Shown piece by piece: positions 10,757 through 20,785 of a stretch of DNA of 64,000 nucleotides. The position numbers were made by a program, and so were the translations under genes. The stretch's first letter is position 1. The number at the start of each line of letters is the position of its first letter. A model generated the notes under the pieces. The model made no database searches, was not told the origin of the DNA, and was given only the letters and a program-made list of their open reading frames with translations. The DNA is from Selaginella moellendorffii (taxonomy: Eukaryota > Streptophyta > Lycopodiopsida > Selaginellales > Selaginellaceae), in contig NW_003314373.1 of the NCBI RefSeq assembly GCF_000143415.4, positions 248,001-312,000 of the forward strand. The letters run 5' to 3'.

Positions 10757-12430
10757 CTAGCTTGCAAGCTCGAGGAGCAGCCTTCTTTTCACCTGGTTGC
10801 TGCGTTTGTTCACCAAGAACATGTTTGACAACAGGATGTAGGACGCCGAGTGCTCGGGCTCGATTTGCATCACTTGCTTGCTCGCCTTGGCAGCTCTCTC
10901 GTCGTCTCTGTAGCTCCTACACCCGCTCAGCAAGGATCTCCAGTCCAGTCCACCGGGAACGAACGGCATTGTCCAGATGAGTTCCTCGGCATCCTCGAGC
11001 TTCCCGGATCTTGACAGCAAGTCCACCATTCCACTGTAGTGGTGCCGCACAGGCTTTATCCCAAAGTCCATGCTCATTGACACGAAGATCGACCACCCGG
11101 ATTGAACGTCACCGGCATGGCTACACGCGAGGAAAACGCAGATAAACGAGACCTCGTCTGGTCTCGCGAGGAGCTTCATGGTTCCAAACAAGAGCATTGC
11201 CAAGCTCGACTCTCCCTTGTGGGAGTAAGCCGCGAGCATTGAGTTCCACAGCACGACGTTTCTCTCGGGCATTGCATCAAACACCTTCTTTCCTTGTTCG
11301 TGGTGTCCATTGTCGACATAGGCCGTGAGCATTGTACTCCACGCGACCAAGTCTCTCTCTTGCATCCAGCCGTAGAAGAGATGCTTGGCTTCGTCAAGGT
11401 AGCCTTGGAGCGAGTATGCCGAGATCATGACTGTCCAGGAGATTAAGTCCCGATCGACCATTGTGTCAAAGAGGTGTTTCGTAAACTCGAGATGTCCTTT
11501 CTGAGCATACCCGTAAAGCATCACGTTGTAGGAGCTCATGTTCCGCTCCGGCATCTGATCCAGCAACAGTTTGGCCTCCTCCATATGTCCTCTTTGCGAA
11601 TACGCTGCTAGAATTGCGTTCCACGACACCAAGTTTTTCTCCATCATGTTGTCAAACACCTCCTTTGCCTGATCGAGAAGCCCGTTTTGGGCATATGCAG
11701 TAAGCATGGCAGTCCACGAAACGAGATCACACTCCGGCATCGAATCAAACACGGACTTTGCTTGATCGATCTGAAGACTGTGTGAGTAGGCACACAGCAT
11801 TGCATTAAGCGATGCTAAATCGTGCTCCCGCATCTCGTTGAAGACTTTCTCTGCAAATTCCAAATACCCGTCTTGGGCATATGTTGAGAGCATCGCAGTC
11901 CATGAGACAAGATCTCTTTCAGGCATCGCATCAAAGATACTCTTAGATTCCTCGAGAAAACCATTCCAGGTGTAGCACGTAAGCATAGCAGTCCACGAAA
12001 CGAGATCTCGTTCCGGCATAAGATCAAACACGCGCTTGGTTTTCTCGAGAAGCCCTCTCTGGGCATATGCCGAGAGAAGCGTGTTCCACGAGACGAGATC
12101 CTTGTCTCGCATCCTCTCGAAGAGATCCGAGGCGTCGCGGAGGAGCCCATTTCGGGTGTAAGCTGCGAGCATGAGATTCCAGGAGAACTTGTCCTTGGGA
12201 TAGGTGCGGTCGAAGACGAGGCGCGCATTCTCGGCACTCCCGTGCTTCCCATACATTTGGATGAGAATGTTGGACAGGAAGACATCGGTGGCGAGACGAG
12301 ATTCAAGGCGAGAGTGAGCCTCTTGGAGCATTGGCAAGTTCTTGGCGGATTTGAGAAGCTCGATGCCCATTCTAGAGGAAGCATTCGAATGTATCAAGGG
12401 GGACTTCAGCTCAAAGTCAATGGTAGTCAA
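10757..12430 (-). CDS. Intronless PPR protein, S-motif type, no E2/DYW
   Basis: A single exon of 557 codons. After an N-terminal LLKSAKNLPMLQEAHSRLE helix and a first motif (…DVFLSNILIQMYGKHG…), the protein is built of about a dozen 31-residue S-type PPR motifs (for example MPERDLVSWTAML / NGFLEESKSIFDA). A longer L-like motif (RPDEVSFICVFLACSHAG), a motif with DFGIKPVRHHYSGMVDLLSRSG, and a short E1-like tail (LDWRSLLSGCRSY…) follow. It stops without an E2 or DYW domain. Such proteins bind single-stranded RNA in plastids or mitochondria. The start is the first ATG; a second, MGIELLKSA, is 21 codons in. It lies 52 bp downstream of the next PPR gene in the same orientation and is its tandem paralogue. 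Confidence 0.9.
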   Translation of the reverse strand: MTTIDFELKSPLIHSNASSRMGIELLKSAKNLPMLQEAHSRLESRLATDVFLSNILIQMYGKHGSAENARLVFDRTYPKDKFSWNLMLAAYTRNGLLRDASDLFERMRDKDLVSWNTLLSAYAQRGLLEKTKRVFDLMPERDLVSWTAMLTCYTWNGFLEESKSIFDAMPERDLVSWTAMLSTYAQDGYLEFAEKVFNEMREHDLASLNAMLCAYSHSLQIDQAKSVFDSMPECDLVSWTAMLTAYAQNGLLDQAKEVFDNMMEKNLVSWNAILAAYSQRGHMEEAKLLLDQMPERNMSSYNVMLYGYAQKGHLEFTKHLFDTMVDRDLISWTVMISAYSLQGYLDEAKHLFYGWMQERDLVAWSTMLTAYVDNGHHEQGKKVFDAMPERNVVLWNSMLAAYSHKGESSLAMLLFGTMKLLARPDEVSFICVFLACSHAGDVQSGWSIFVSMSMDFGIKPVRHHYSGMVDLLSRSGKLEDAEELIWTMPFVPGGLDWRSLLSGCRSYRDDERAAKASKQVMQIEPEHSASYILLSNMFLVNKRSNQVKRRLLLELAS

Positions 12431-12482
12431 TGGAGTCTAACATGGTCTTTGCATTGTGTTGACTTTCGTTAACTTTTTGCTC

Positions 12483-14153
12483 TTAGAGCATGTCCACTGC
12501 GAGCAAATAGGCTGCCGCGTGATGGGCGTTAATTTCCAGCGCTTTCTCTGCCGCTCTAGATCCGGTCTCTATCTCCTTGTGGCTCTTGCACGCGCCAAGC
12601 AGGCAGCGCCAATCCATCATGCGCGGCGCAAAGGGCATGTCCGCGACGACGCTGCGCGCGTCCCTCACTCGGCCAGATCGGCTGAGCAGATCCACCACGC
12701 ACGAGTAGTGCTGCATCGTTTGCTGGATTCCAAAATCAAAGCCCATCGACACGAAGATCGATCTGGCGAGTTCCATGTCACCGCAGCGGCTGCAAGCTAC
12801 CAGGGCCGACACGAAGCACACGGAGTCGGGAAGATCGATCGTCTTGAGCTCGTGGAAAAATTCCAGCGCCTTGCGAGAAAGTTGACCGCTTTGAGCAAAT
12901 GCTGCGAGAAAAGCATTCCAGGTAAACAAGTTTCTCTCTGGCATCATTTCAAAGAGGCCCCTTGCTTGATTCAGACGGGAATTCTTTGCATACCCGGACA
13001 AGAGGCTGTTCCAAGAAATCAAGGTTCGAAAAGGCATTCTATGGAAGATTTGTTCCGCTAAGGCCATTTGACCATTCTCGGCATACATTCCCAACACAGA
13101 TGTCCACGAGACATAGTCCCGCTCGGGCATCTGAGCGAAGATTCTTTCTGCAAACTCGATGTCTCCGATTCCCGTGTAAGAGCCCAGTATGGAGTTCCAC
13201 GCAATGAGGTCCCGAACTGGCATTGAATCGAACGTGTGCTTTGCTTCTTCAATATGCCCGTTCTGGGAATATGCTGCAAGAAGAGAGTTCCATGAGATGA
13301 CGTTTTTCTCTGGCATATTTTCGAACACTTTCTTAGCATTTTCAAGTTTACTGGCAGAGGCATAAGCTGCTACCATAGCTGTCCACGAGACAAGATTTTG
13401 CTGCGGCATGTCGATAAAGATCTTCTCCGCTTTCGCAAGATGCCCTGCTCCGGCATATGCTGTTAGCATGGCTGTCCAAGACACTAGATCCAACTCCGGC
13501 ATTTTATCAAAAATATATTCAGCATCTTCTAAACAAGAAAAATGTGAAAAACTTGCTAGCATAGCTGTACAAGACACAAGATCGTGCTCCGGCATAGAAT
13601 GAAACAAATGTTTTGATTCTTCTAAATACCCATTCCTGGTATATGTATTGAGCATGGCAGTCCATGTGATCAAGTTTCTTTCTGGGACTTGATCAAATAA
13701 TTTCTTCGTGGATTCTACGGAACCACGCTGTGCATAGAGATTAAGCATTAGATTCCATGACACCACGTTGTGTTCTGGCATCTCGCAGAAAAAGAGCGTC
13801 GAGCTTTCAAGTTGCCTGCTTTGGGCATATGCAGAAAGCATGGAGTTCCACGAAACCGTGTCCCTGGCGGGGATTTGATCAAATGCAAGCTCGGCGTCGT
13901 GCAGATTCCCGTTCCGGGCATATACCGAGAGAAGAATCGCCCACGAAAAAGAGTCCTTGTTCTGGATTCCATCGAAAGTCTGCCGTGCCAGCTCTGGGCT
14001 TCCACACCGCCCGTACACGTCCACCACCTTGTTCCACACAAACACATCGTCTGGATCCACCAGAGCCGTGATCCTCGAATGCACATCACGCAGTGCTGGA
14101 ACCGTCTTGCAAGATCTAATCAGCTGCAAACACTCCGCCCTTCTCGTGTCCAT
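12483..14153 (-). CDS. Intronless PPR protein, S-motif type, no E2/DYW
   Basis: A 556-residue single-exon gene. It begins MDTRRAECLQLIRSCKTVPA and continues with DVFVWNKVVDVYGRCGSPELA, then about twelve S-type PPR motifs of 31 residues (MPEHNVVSWNLML, MPERDYVSWTSVL and so on). It ends in a long motif (LPDSVCFVSALVACSRCG), the DFGIQQTMQHYSCVVDLLSRSG motif and a truncated E1-like tail (MDWRCLLGACKSHKEI…) that stops at YLLAVDML. There is no DYW cytidine-deaminase domain. It is an organellar RNA-binding protein by family. The stop codon is 52 bp before the start of the next gene on the same strand, so promoter space for the downstream copy is very small or read-through occurs. Confidence 0.9.
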   Translation of the reverse strand: MDTRRAECLQLIRSCKTVPALRDVHSRITALVDPDDVFVWNKVVDVYGRCGSPELARQTFDGIQNKDSFSWAILLSVYARNGNLHDAELAFDQIPARDTVSWNSMLSAYAQSRQLESSTLFFCEMPEHNVVSWNLMLNLYAQRGSVESTKKLFDQVPERNLITWTAMLNTYTRNGYLEESKHLFHSMPEHDLVSCTAMLASFSHFSCLEDAEYIFDKMPELDLVSWTAMLTAYAGAGHLAKAEKIFIDMPQQNLVSWTAMVAAYASASKLENAKKVFENMPEKNVISWNSLLAAYSQNGHIEEAKHTFDSMPVRDLIAWNSILGSYTGIGDIEFAERIFAQMPERDYVSWTSVLGMYAENGQMALAEQIFHRMPFRTLISWNSLLSGYAKNSRLNQARGLFEMMPERNLFTWNAFLAAFAQSGQLSRKALEFFHELKTIDLPDSVCFVSALVACSRCGDMELARSIFVSMGFDFGIQQTMQHYSCVVDLLSRSGRVRDARSVVADMPFAPRMMDWRCLLGACKSHKEIETGSRAAEKALEINAHHAAAYLLAVDML

Positions 14154-17082
14154 CCATCCATAATTTTAAAAGAAAAGGTAGTACTAAGTACTATGCTAAC
14201 TTATTGATATAGAGAAGGTGGTAGGGCAAACATATAGGAGCTATGCTACTACACTACTACTACTACTACTAACGTTGTTAGTGGCAGCCCACTCATACTC
14301 ACTGTCACTGGAAGGAATGGAACTGACTGTGGGTACTGAGGGTGTGGACCTCTTGGGTCAGACAAGGTCTCATAATTTAGGGCTGTCTCCCCTTAGACGT
14401 CATGATGATGGTGATCGTGGACTATTCTCTGACTGACCCCACGGTCCATCCAGGAAGTAAATCAGCTTAAATGCCAGGGGAAAGTAATAGTTTGACTGGT
14501 CAAACAACCCCATCAAGACAAGTAAGTACCTGGGAGGAATCTATTTGACTGGATATCTAGTGGGGAATCTTAGCTTTGAGATGACCGAGAATGGAAGTAG
14601 AACAAGTGAAGTGTTGCGTTCTAAAGATCTAAAACAGCACACAAGCGGGCATTTGCATATAAGCGGGCATTTGCTGTCCAGAAGGATACCGTCTGTTTGT
14701 TCTTGCGCTTTAGCTCCAGCTTTGTTTTCTTGCTTGCTTGCTTGCTAGCTTTGCCTTGTTGTTTCGTCCCATTCGCGAGTTTTTATGGATTTTTGTGTGC
14801 TTGGGAGAATGTAGACAAGGACAGGGGTGGGCAGGTTGCGCCTTTTGTCTTTCTCGATCACGTATTAACTTCAACTGAGAAGGATCACTTGAGATTGTGA
14901 TCAAACCCCGGAGTGCGTGCAAACAATGGGCTCGAGCCAAGATTTAAGATCATATTGTTTGGAAGAGGCTTATTTTGTCGAGCTCTTGTCTCTCCTCTTT
15001 TTTTTTCGTGTTTGTATCTTCTTTTGTAAGTTGGCTACGGAGAGAAATTCCCTAGGCATAAACAGACAAGGCCTAAAGCTGAAGAACAGTGTCCCTTTCG
15101 TTTTGCACCACTCGACTGGCTGGCTCGCAACAAAAATGCCCCAAATTCCTACAGTGCGATCGCAATCTAAAGGGGTGGCGGGATTAGAGAAAAAAAATAC
15201 CACGAAAGAGAGCTTTGATCTGGACATGTTTGGATTTCATATGGTTTAGCCAACGCTACATACAAAACCAGACAAGCAACAAGGAGACAAACGAGAGAAT
15301 CTCGCTTCGAAGCGGGGTATATAGATAGCTCTCTGTGCATGGCAATGTTTCCAAGATTTTGCCAGTGGCTGACTATAACAGGGCCCTTAGCCTTCGTTGA
15401 CTAGAGAGGTTTTTTTTCTCCTTTGTTTTCTTTTGGACCTTGATCGATTCAGCCAAAGAACCATTTTAAAATACTTGTTCACTCCGATTGATTCCTCCCA
15501 AGTCTCTTGAGTTGAAGCTCTTGTTGTGTTGTCACCACTACTTGTCCGAGTTATCTAAACCCGAACTCTCTCTTTTTTGGTACAAGTGCTTCTCTGCCAC
15601 CGCACCGCCACACAGCGCCACCACCACCACCATCTTAAAGCGATTCTCGAGGCAAGATCTAGCCCATGCATTAGTATACTTGTGAATTAGAAGATTAAAT
15701 ATGTTATACAAGTCTCAACTAGTATCATACCTTGCTTGTACGGGTGGCGCATTGAAAAGTGTTATATTCCCTTTCTGTAGCAAGGGAATCAATGTAAAAC
15801 AAGGAAAAGTTTATTCCTCTCAAAGGCGAGGGAGGAGATTTGGCATCGGGATCATCCAGCGTCGCCAGAGTGCATATAAAAGAACTTACTTGGGTGGCAC
15901 CAGGAGAATAAAATGAAGATTGGGCTGATCATCGTTCGTTGAACGAGTGCCAAATCTCCCCCCGTGATCATGGCTGCTCAAAGTCTCGATCAAACGTACG
16001 GCACTAGAGGGATTTCCTAACAAAAAAATTGGGGATCCCATGATCATCACCCCATCTGACTTTCAACGTTGGGCGATTTGATCTTTTTCCTTATTTTATG
16101 AAAGCATTGTGGGCATTTTATAATCATCCGCGGTTGCGTGTGTATGAGTGCGAGCAATTCTTTTTTTGCTTCTGTATGTGCGTTTGTTGAATGATGCAAC
16201 GTTGACATTGCACGGCCATCATTACATTGCTGATTACACCCTGGATTATTATATTGATATTAATTACTATTATTATGGCTCAAAAAAACTTCAACATTTT
16301 TTCACGTCGATCAGAAAATTCGGAACGAGACAATTGATGCGAGATTGGAGAAGAGACAAACGAGACCATGACACCACCAAGAGAGAAGAAAAAAAAAACA
16401 CACAAAGGACAAAGCCAAGGACAAATTTTTCTCGCTCGCTTGAATTCTTCTGGAATCCAATGTAATAAGACGGGCCTGTCGTGTGCTTCGGCTATGAGAA
16501 TACCAACAAAAAACAATGCGTTGTGTGTGTGCGTGTTTGTGTGTCGCTTCCTCCATTTTGTTTTGCCAACTTTGTAGATCAAAATGGAGGATTTGTTTCG
16601 GCCACCATCTACATTCTATTCGATTCTCCTGATCGAAATTCTCCCCTCTCTTTTTCTAAGCCAAAAAACTGATTTTCTACCAGGCCAGGGAGAAGAACTC
16701 CGTTTGCTTTGTTTGCAAGCCAAAGCGAGGGTGGCCAAAACGGATGCGACAAAGACAAGGGTAGGATTCGTACCGATTTTTGGGCCAAGACGTGGTCACA
16801 AATTTATGTGCCGATTTTCGTACAGGTGGGCAGTGGACAAGTAGAAGAAGACCCCTTCACTGCTGTTTCGCTGGATCTTAACCAGGGCGGAGCCAAATGG
16901 AGCGTCCAAGCTATGGATTCTTCTCCCGTGGCTCTTCATAATCATCACTGTGTCTTCTTCTTCTTTCTCGCTTGCTTGTCTTGTTCTTGTTATGAAAGCT
17001 TGCTTGTTATGAGAGCTTGATCTCCTCGATCGTCCGAGGTATATCACCTGAGAGAACGACCGTCTCGATAGCCGCGGAGTCG
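14154..17082. other. Long intergenic region and 5' leader of the IDD gene
   Basis: About 2.9 kb without a convincing gene. It contains a CTA trinucleotide run near 14250-14272, a CTTG run near 14730-14750, short copies of GCGGGCATTTGC near 14646 and 14664, and T-rich stretches. The reading frames here are short, low-complexity or start without ATG. The last several hundred bases probably include the promoter and untranslated leader of the downstream zinc-finger gene. Confidence 0.5.
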
Positions 17083-19204
17083 ATGCTCCATTGCCAAAAT
17101 CTTCTAGTCCCCGATCACCAAGCTCCAGCTATGGCGTCCCCGGCTGCTCAAGATCCCTCCTGGTGGCAAACTCCCGGCCTGGAGGCTGCGAATTTGCCAT
17201 GCCGGGGCTACAACTTTCGAGGTGGTGCTGGCTTCCACTCCTCGACGAGGGATCACGATTACCAGCAGCAGCAGCAGCAGCAGTACCATGGCTTGCAGCA
17301 GCTCAACAAGCATCACCACGGGCAGGACGTGGAGTGCCTCTCCAATTTGACAACCTCGGCTTCCACTGCTGGTGATTCGTCGCCCGGTGATGTTTATCAG
17401 TCGAATCATCGTCACCATCAACAGCATCTCATGGTGGCTTCGCTCCAAGCTGCTGCCACTGCTTCCTCGGCCGCTGCCGCTGCTTACAAGAGAAAACGAA
17501 GCCTCCCTGGAACACCTGGTAAGTTTTCTCCACGGAAAGTTTCCTCCTTTTCTTCCACCACTTTCTTTCTTCCCGTAAAGTTTTCTTCCATGCTAAGTTC
17601 TTTAGAAAGCTTTATACTGCAGCAGCGATTCATCACCAAGTTGGTGTGCTAACTTCCAGTGTGGTGTGGCTTATTTCCAGATCCGGAGGCCGAGGTAATC
17701 GCCTTGTCTCCCAAGACCTTGATGGCCACCAACAGATTTATCTGCGAGATTTGCAACAAAGGCTTCCAGCGAGACCAGAACCTCCAGCTCCACCGTCGGG
17801 GCCACAATTTGCCGTGGAAGCTCCGGCAGCGAAGCAGCAAAGATGTTCGCAAGCGCGTCTATGTGTGCCCAGAGCCCAGCTGCGTCCACCACGACCCGTC
17901 TCGAGCGCTGGGCGACCTGACGGGCATCAAGAAGCACTTTTGCCGCAAGCACGGCGAGAAGAAGTGGAAGTGTGACAAGTGCTCCAAGAAGTATGCCGTC
18001 CAGTCCGACTGGAAGGCTCACTGCAAGACGTGTGGGACGAGAGAATATCGTTGCGACTGTGGCACTTTGTTCTCGAGGTATGGATGCAGTTTTCTATAAT
18101 CCCATTTTCTTCCATGATCTTGACATCATGAATCGCTCGAACTGTTCATACAGGAGGGATAGCTTTATCACACACCGAGCTTTCTGTGACGCTCTGGCCG
18201 AGGAGAGTGCTCGAATCTCGGCGGCCCAGAAGCAGCAAGCAGAAGCCCAGCAAGCCCAGCCAGATGCCGCGTCCAGTGGCGTAAGCTGCCTCTCCTCCCA
18301 GCAAAGCCTGCTCAATCACAACACCGCCGGCGGCAACGAGAGCTTGTGCGACTCGGTCGTCTCCAAGAGCATCGGATCGGACTCGTCACCACCTCAAACT
18401 ACAGAGAGTCACCACTGGCCGGCGACTGCGTCAACCGGCCTGTCACTTTGGACGTCAGCGCCTGGAAGCAAGCAAGATCAGCAACAGCTCGAGTGTCACG
18501 ATCACGAAGAACAACAATTACTGCTCTTGAAGAGCTTGGTGGCTGAGCAGCATTCAGGCAACGTTCACGGTGGTGGTGGTGGTGGCTACTTAACTTCCAT
18601 CCTCTCGGCCAGCAACAACAGCAACAGCAACAGTAGCAGCGGTGGTACGATGACAACATCAGCAACGGAGCTCGCGAGCAGCCAAAGAGGATTAAACAGC
18701 AGCAACAGCAACAGTAGCTTGATTTCGCTGTCATCGGCAGCAAACACGCAGCTCTTGTGCTCGCATTCACACTTCCCGGGCAGTACCACGGCTGCTATGT
18801 CAGCCACGGCATTGCTTTTGAAGGCTTCGCAGATGGGAGCGACGACGAGTAACTTGTCTGCGGCCAGGCCAGCAGGATTGGATTCCTCTTCGTCGTCTCC
18901 CTCCACATCGTCCACGACTGCGGCTTATAGCTTGTGGCAAGCGGCAATGAACGAAAGCACCATCGCCAACAGCGTGGAGCATTCCAAAAGTTTCAACAGT
19001 GGTGACCAGTTCCATGGATTAACGGACCAAATGGTCATGTTTAGCGATCACCATCATCAGCCGCACCAGCAGCAGCAACACGGGAGTTTCAACCCGAACT
19101 CCAGCAGCGTCGACACCACTTTCACGCACGATTTCCTGGGAGTTGGAGCAGCCCATAAAGAATTCGCTGCTACTCTCACGACTCTGGCATCTGGGGTTGT
19201 CTAG
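17083..19204 (+). CDS. IDD: INDETERMINATE DOMAIN (IDD/BIRD) C2H2 zinc-finger transcription factor
   Basis: Three exons (17083-17518, 17681-18077, 18154-19204) with GT-AG introns. Exon 1 has low-complexity Q, H, S and A runs and ends in the nuclear signal KRKRSLPGTP. Exon 2 begins DPEAEVIALSPKTLMATNRF and holds four zinc fingers: FICEICNKGFQRDQNLQLH (C2H2), a long second finger with CPEPSCVHHDPSRAL, then two C2HC fingers (WKCDKCSKKYAVQSDWKAH and the one spanning the second junction, YRCDCGTLFSRRDSFITH). This is the diagnostic ID domain. Exon 3 is a long S/N/Q-rich tail ending THDFLGVGAAHKEFAATLT, near the conserved C-terminal LDFLG-type motif. It is a nuclear DNA-binding regulator; relatives act with GRAS proteins. 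A second ATG at 17131 (MASPAAQDPSWW) is an equally plausible start. Confidence 0.93.
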
Positions 19205-20785
19205 ATAGATCACCGGGTTTACTTTTTGTGTGTGTTTGATTCGAAAATGTCATTGTGATTAGCCAAGTGTAGCGTTGCCAGCAAATGCCATTTCAAGGCA
19301 TTTTGAGTTGACCATTTCACCAACGTTCTTTTAAGCGTGTTTTCTTTCTCGGGCAGTGCCAATTGTCTCGTTGGAGCCCATGTTCGATTGGAGGTAATCT
19401 ATCAATCTCGTGACTACTCTGCTGCAGCGCGCCGTGTGTGTACACCCGCCTTTTGCTTTTCTACAAAATGATTCCTGTGCTTTATCTGCACTGATTGCAG
19501 CTTGATATGCAGAGGCTTACGGATGCCAATTCGAAAGAAAAGAAAGAAAACACCACCACCACCGCGTCAATCAATCAAGAGGAAAAAAAATATCCACGAG
19601 AAGATGGCAATGACCAAAAGAAACAATGGAGAAAAGAGGCAGCACTGCCGCCAAGGCCTGTGCAGTGTTGTGTTGCTCTGCTCAATGCCTCGAACACCGT
19701 TGCAAGATCACAATTTTTTTCTAGCAGTTTGGAGAATCCTTTGTACCTCCCGTTGGTGAGAAGCTCAATAAAAAGGCATAAACAAGGCCGGATGAGAGAT
19801 CATCGCTGGCAAAGGAGGAATCAATTGGAACGAGAAAAGCCCTTTCTTTTCTTAATGGAAAAAAAGTTTTTCCGAGCCGAGCTTTGTGCAGCAGGAATAA
19901 GGGACATGGATGACACGCAAAGACAGGCATAAACCGACGGACGCAGATTGATTCCTGGCGATTTGGTACCGTCGGATGGGAGGACCGCCAGAGCCATGCA
20001 TGGCTGCGCCATCTTTGTATCGTGGTCAATAATAGTCATCATGGAGCCATGACGAAGAGAGAAAGCACATTCATGCACGCATGCATGCATGCATGTGGAT
20101 CTTGTACGGTAGAAGACCAAGTACAATCATTCAAGTAATACCCACATTGGGCATTTGCTGTATTAGTGGCATATTTCAGGAAATGTAATGAATCAAAGTC
20201 TTAAGTGCATTGGGAAATTGCAAGACGTATTATAATTTACCTGAATGTGGCATTTTCTAGCATTGCATTAGGGGAATAAAAAATGTATATTGAGAGATAG
20301 TATTTGCCTGAATGTGGCATTTGCTGACATTGCATTGGGGGCAATTGCAATACATAGGAATGTGGCATTTTTTTGGGCAATTACAAGACCATAAACATGG
20401 CTGGCAAGAACCAAATGATCCTATTGAGGAGCCAATAGATCTGACAAAGATTACTGTTTAATTGCGACCACATCTCCAAATCTTCCCTTGTAATTGTCGA
20501 AACTTCCCGCCGTGTTGACCCGTGCTTGAATGGGGCACCAAATCCCACTCGGTGTTCGGTCAAGCTCGAGACGTTACGTGTCAGCCCCGGCACATGTACG
20601 ACCCAATGGAGCCCCGCCAGCGTGGCATCGCCATAGTTGACTGGATCGCTTAGCACTGTCTCGCTAATAGGAAGGACTGGCTATGGCGGCCATCGCCTAG
20701 AACGAACGCTCCGTGGAAGAAGATTCGCTGCTAGCCTCGAGCCGCATGACATAGGTGGGTGACTTCTAAATCTTTTCCCATTCCA
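19205..20785. other. Intergenic region between IDD and the LysM kinase
   Basis: This holds the 3' untranslated part of the IDD gene, a GCATGCATGCATGCATG run near 20080-20095, an imperfect repeat block (20140-20390) and the promoter of the LysM receptor gene. No gene is recognised. A short minus-strand frame around 20381-20656 has no family resemblance. Confidence 0.5.
20140..20390. repeat. Imperfect tandem repeats with TGGCATTT core
   Basis: The block repeats variants of CCTGAATGTGGCATTTGCT followed by a GCATTGGGG-like segment, at spacings of roughly 70-90 bp (copies near 20150, 20240, 20310 and 20360). It lies 0.4-0.6 kb upstream of the LysM receptor gene. No coding content. Confidence 0.55.

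Noticed and set aside
14218-14436. Short frame with a leucine run that looks like a signal peptide
   Set aside because: It starts with GTG, the leucines come from a CTA microsatellite, and nothing downstream is recognisable.
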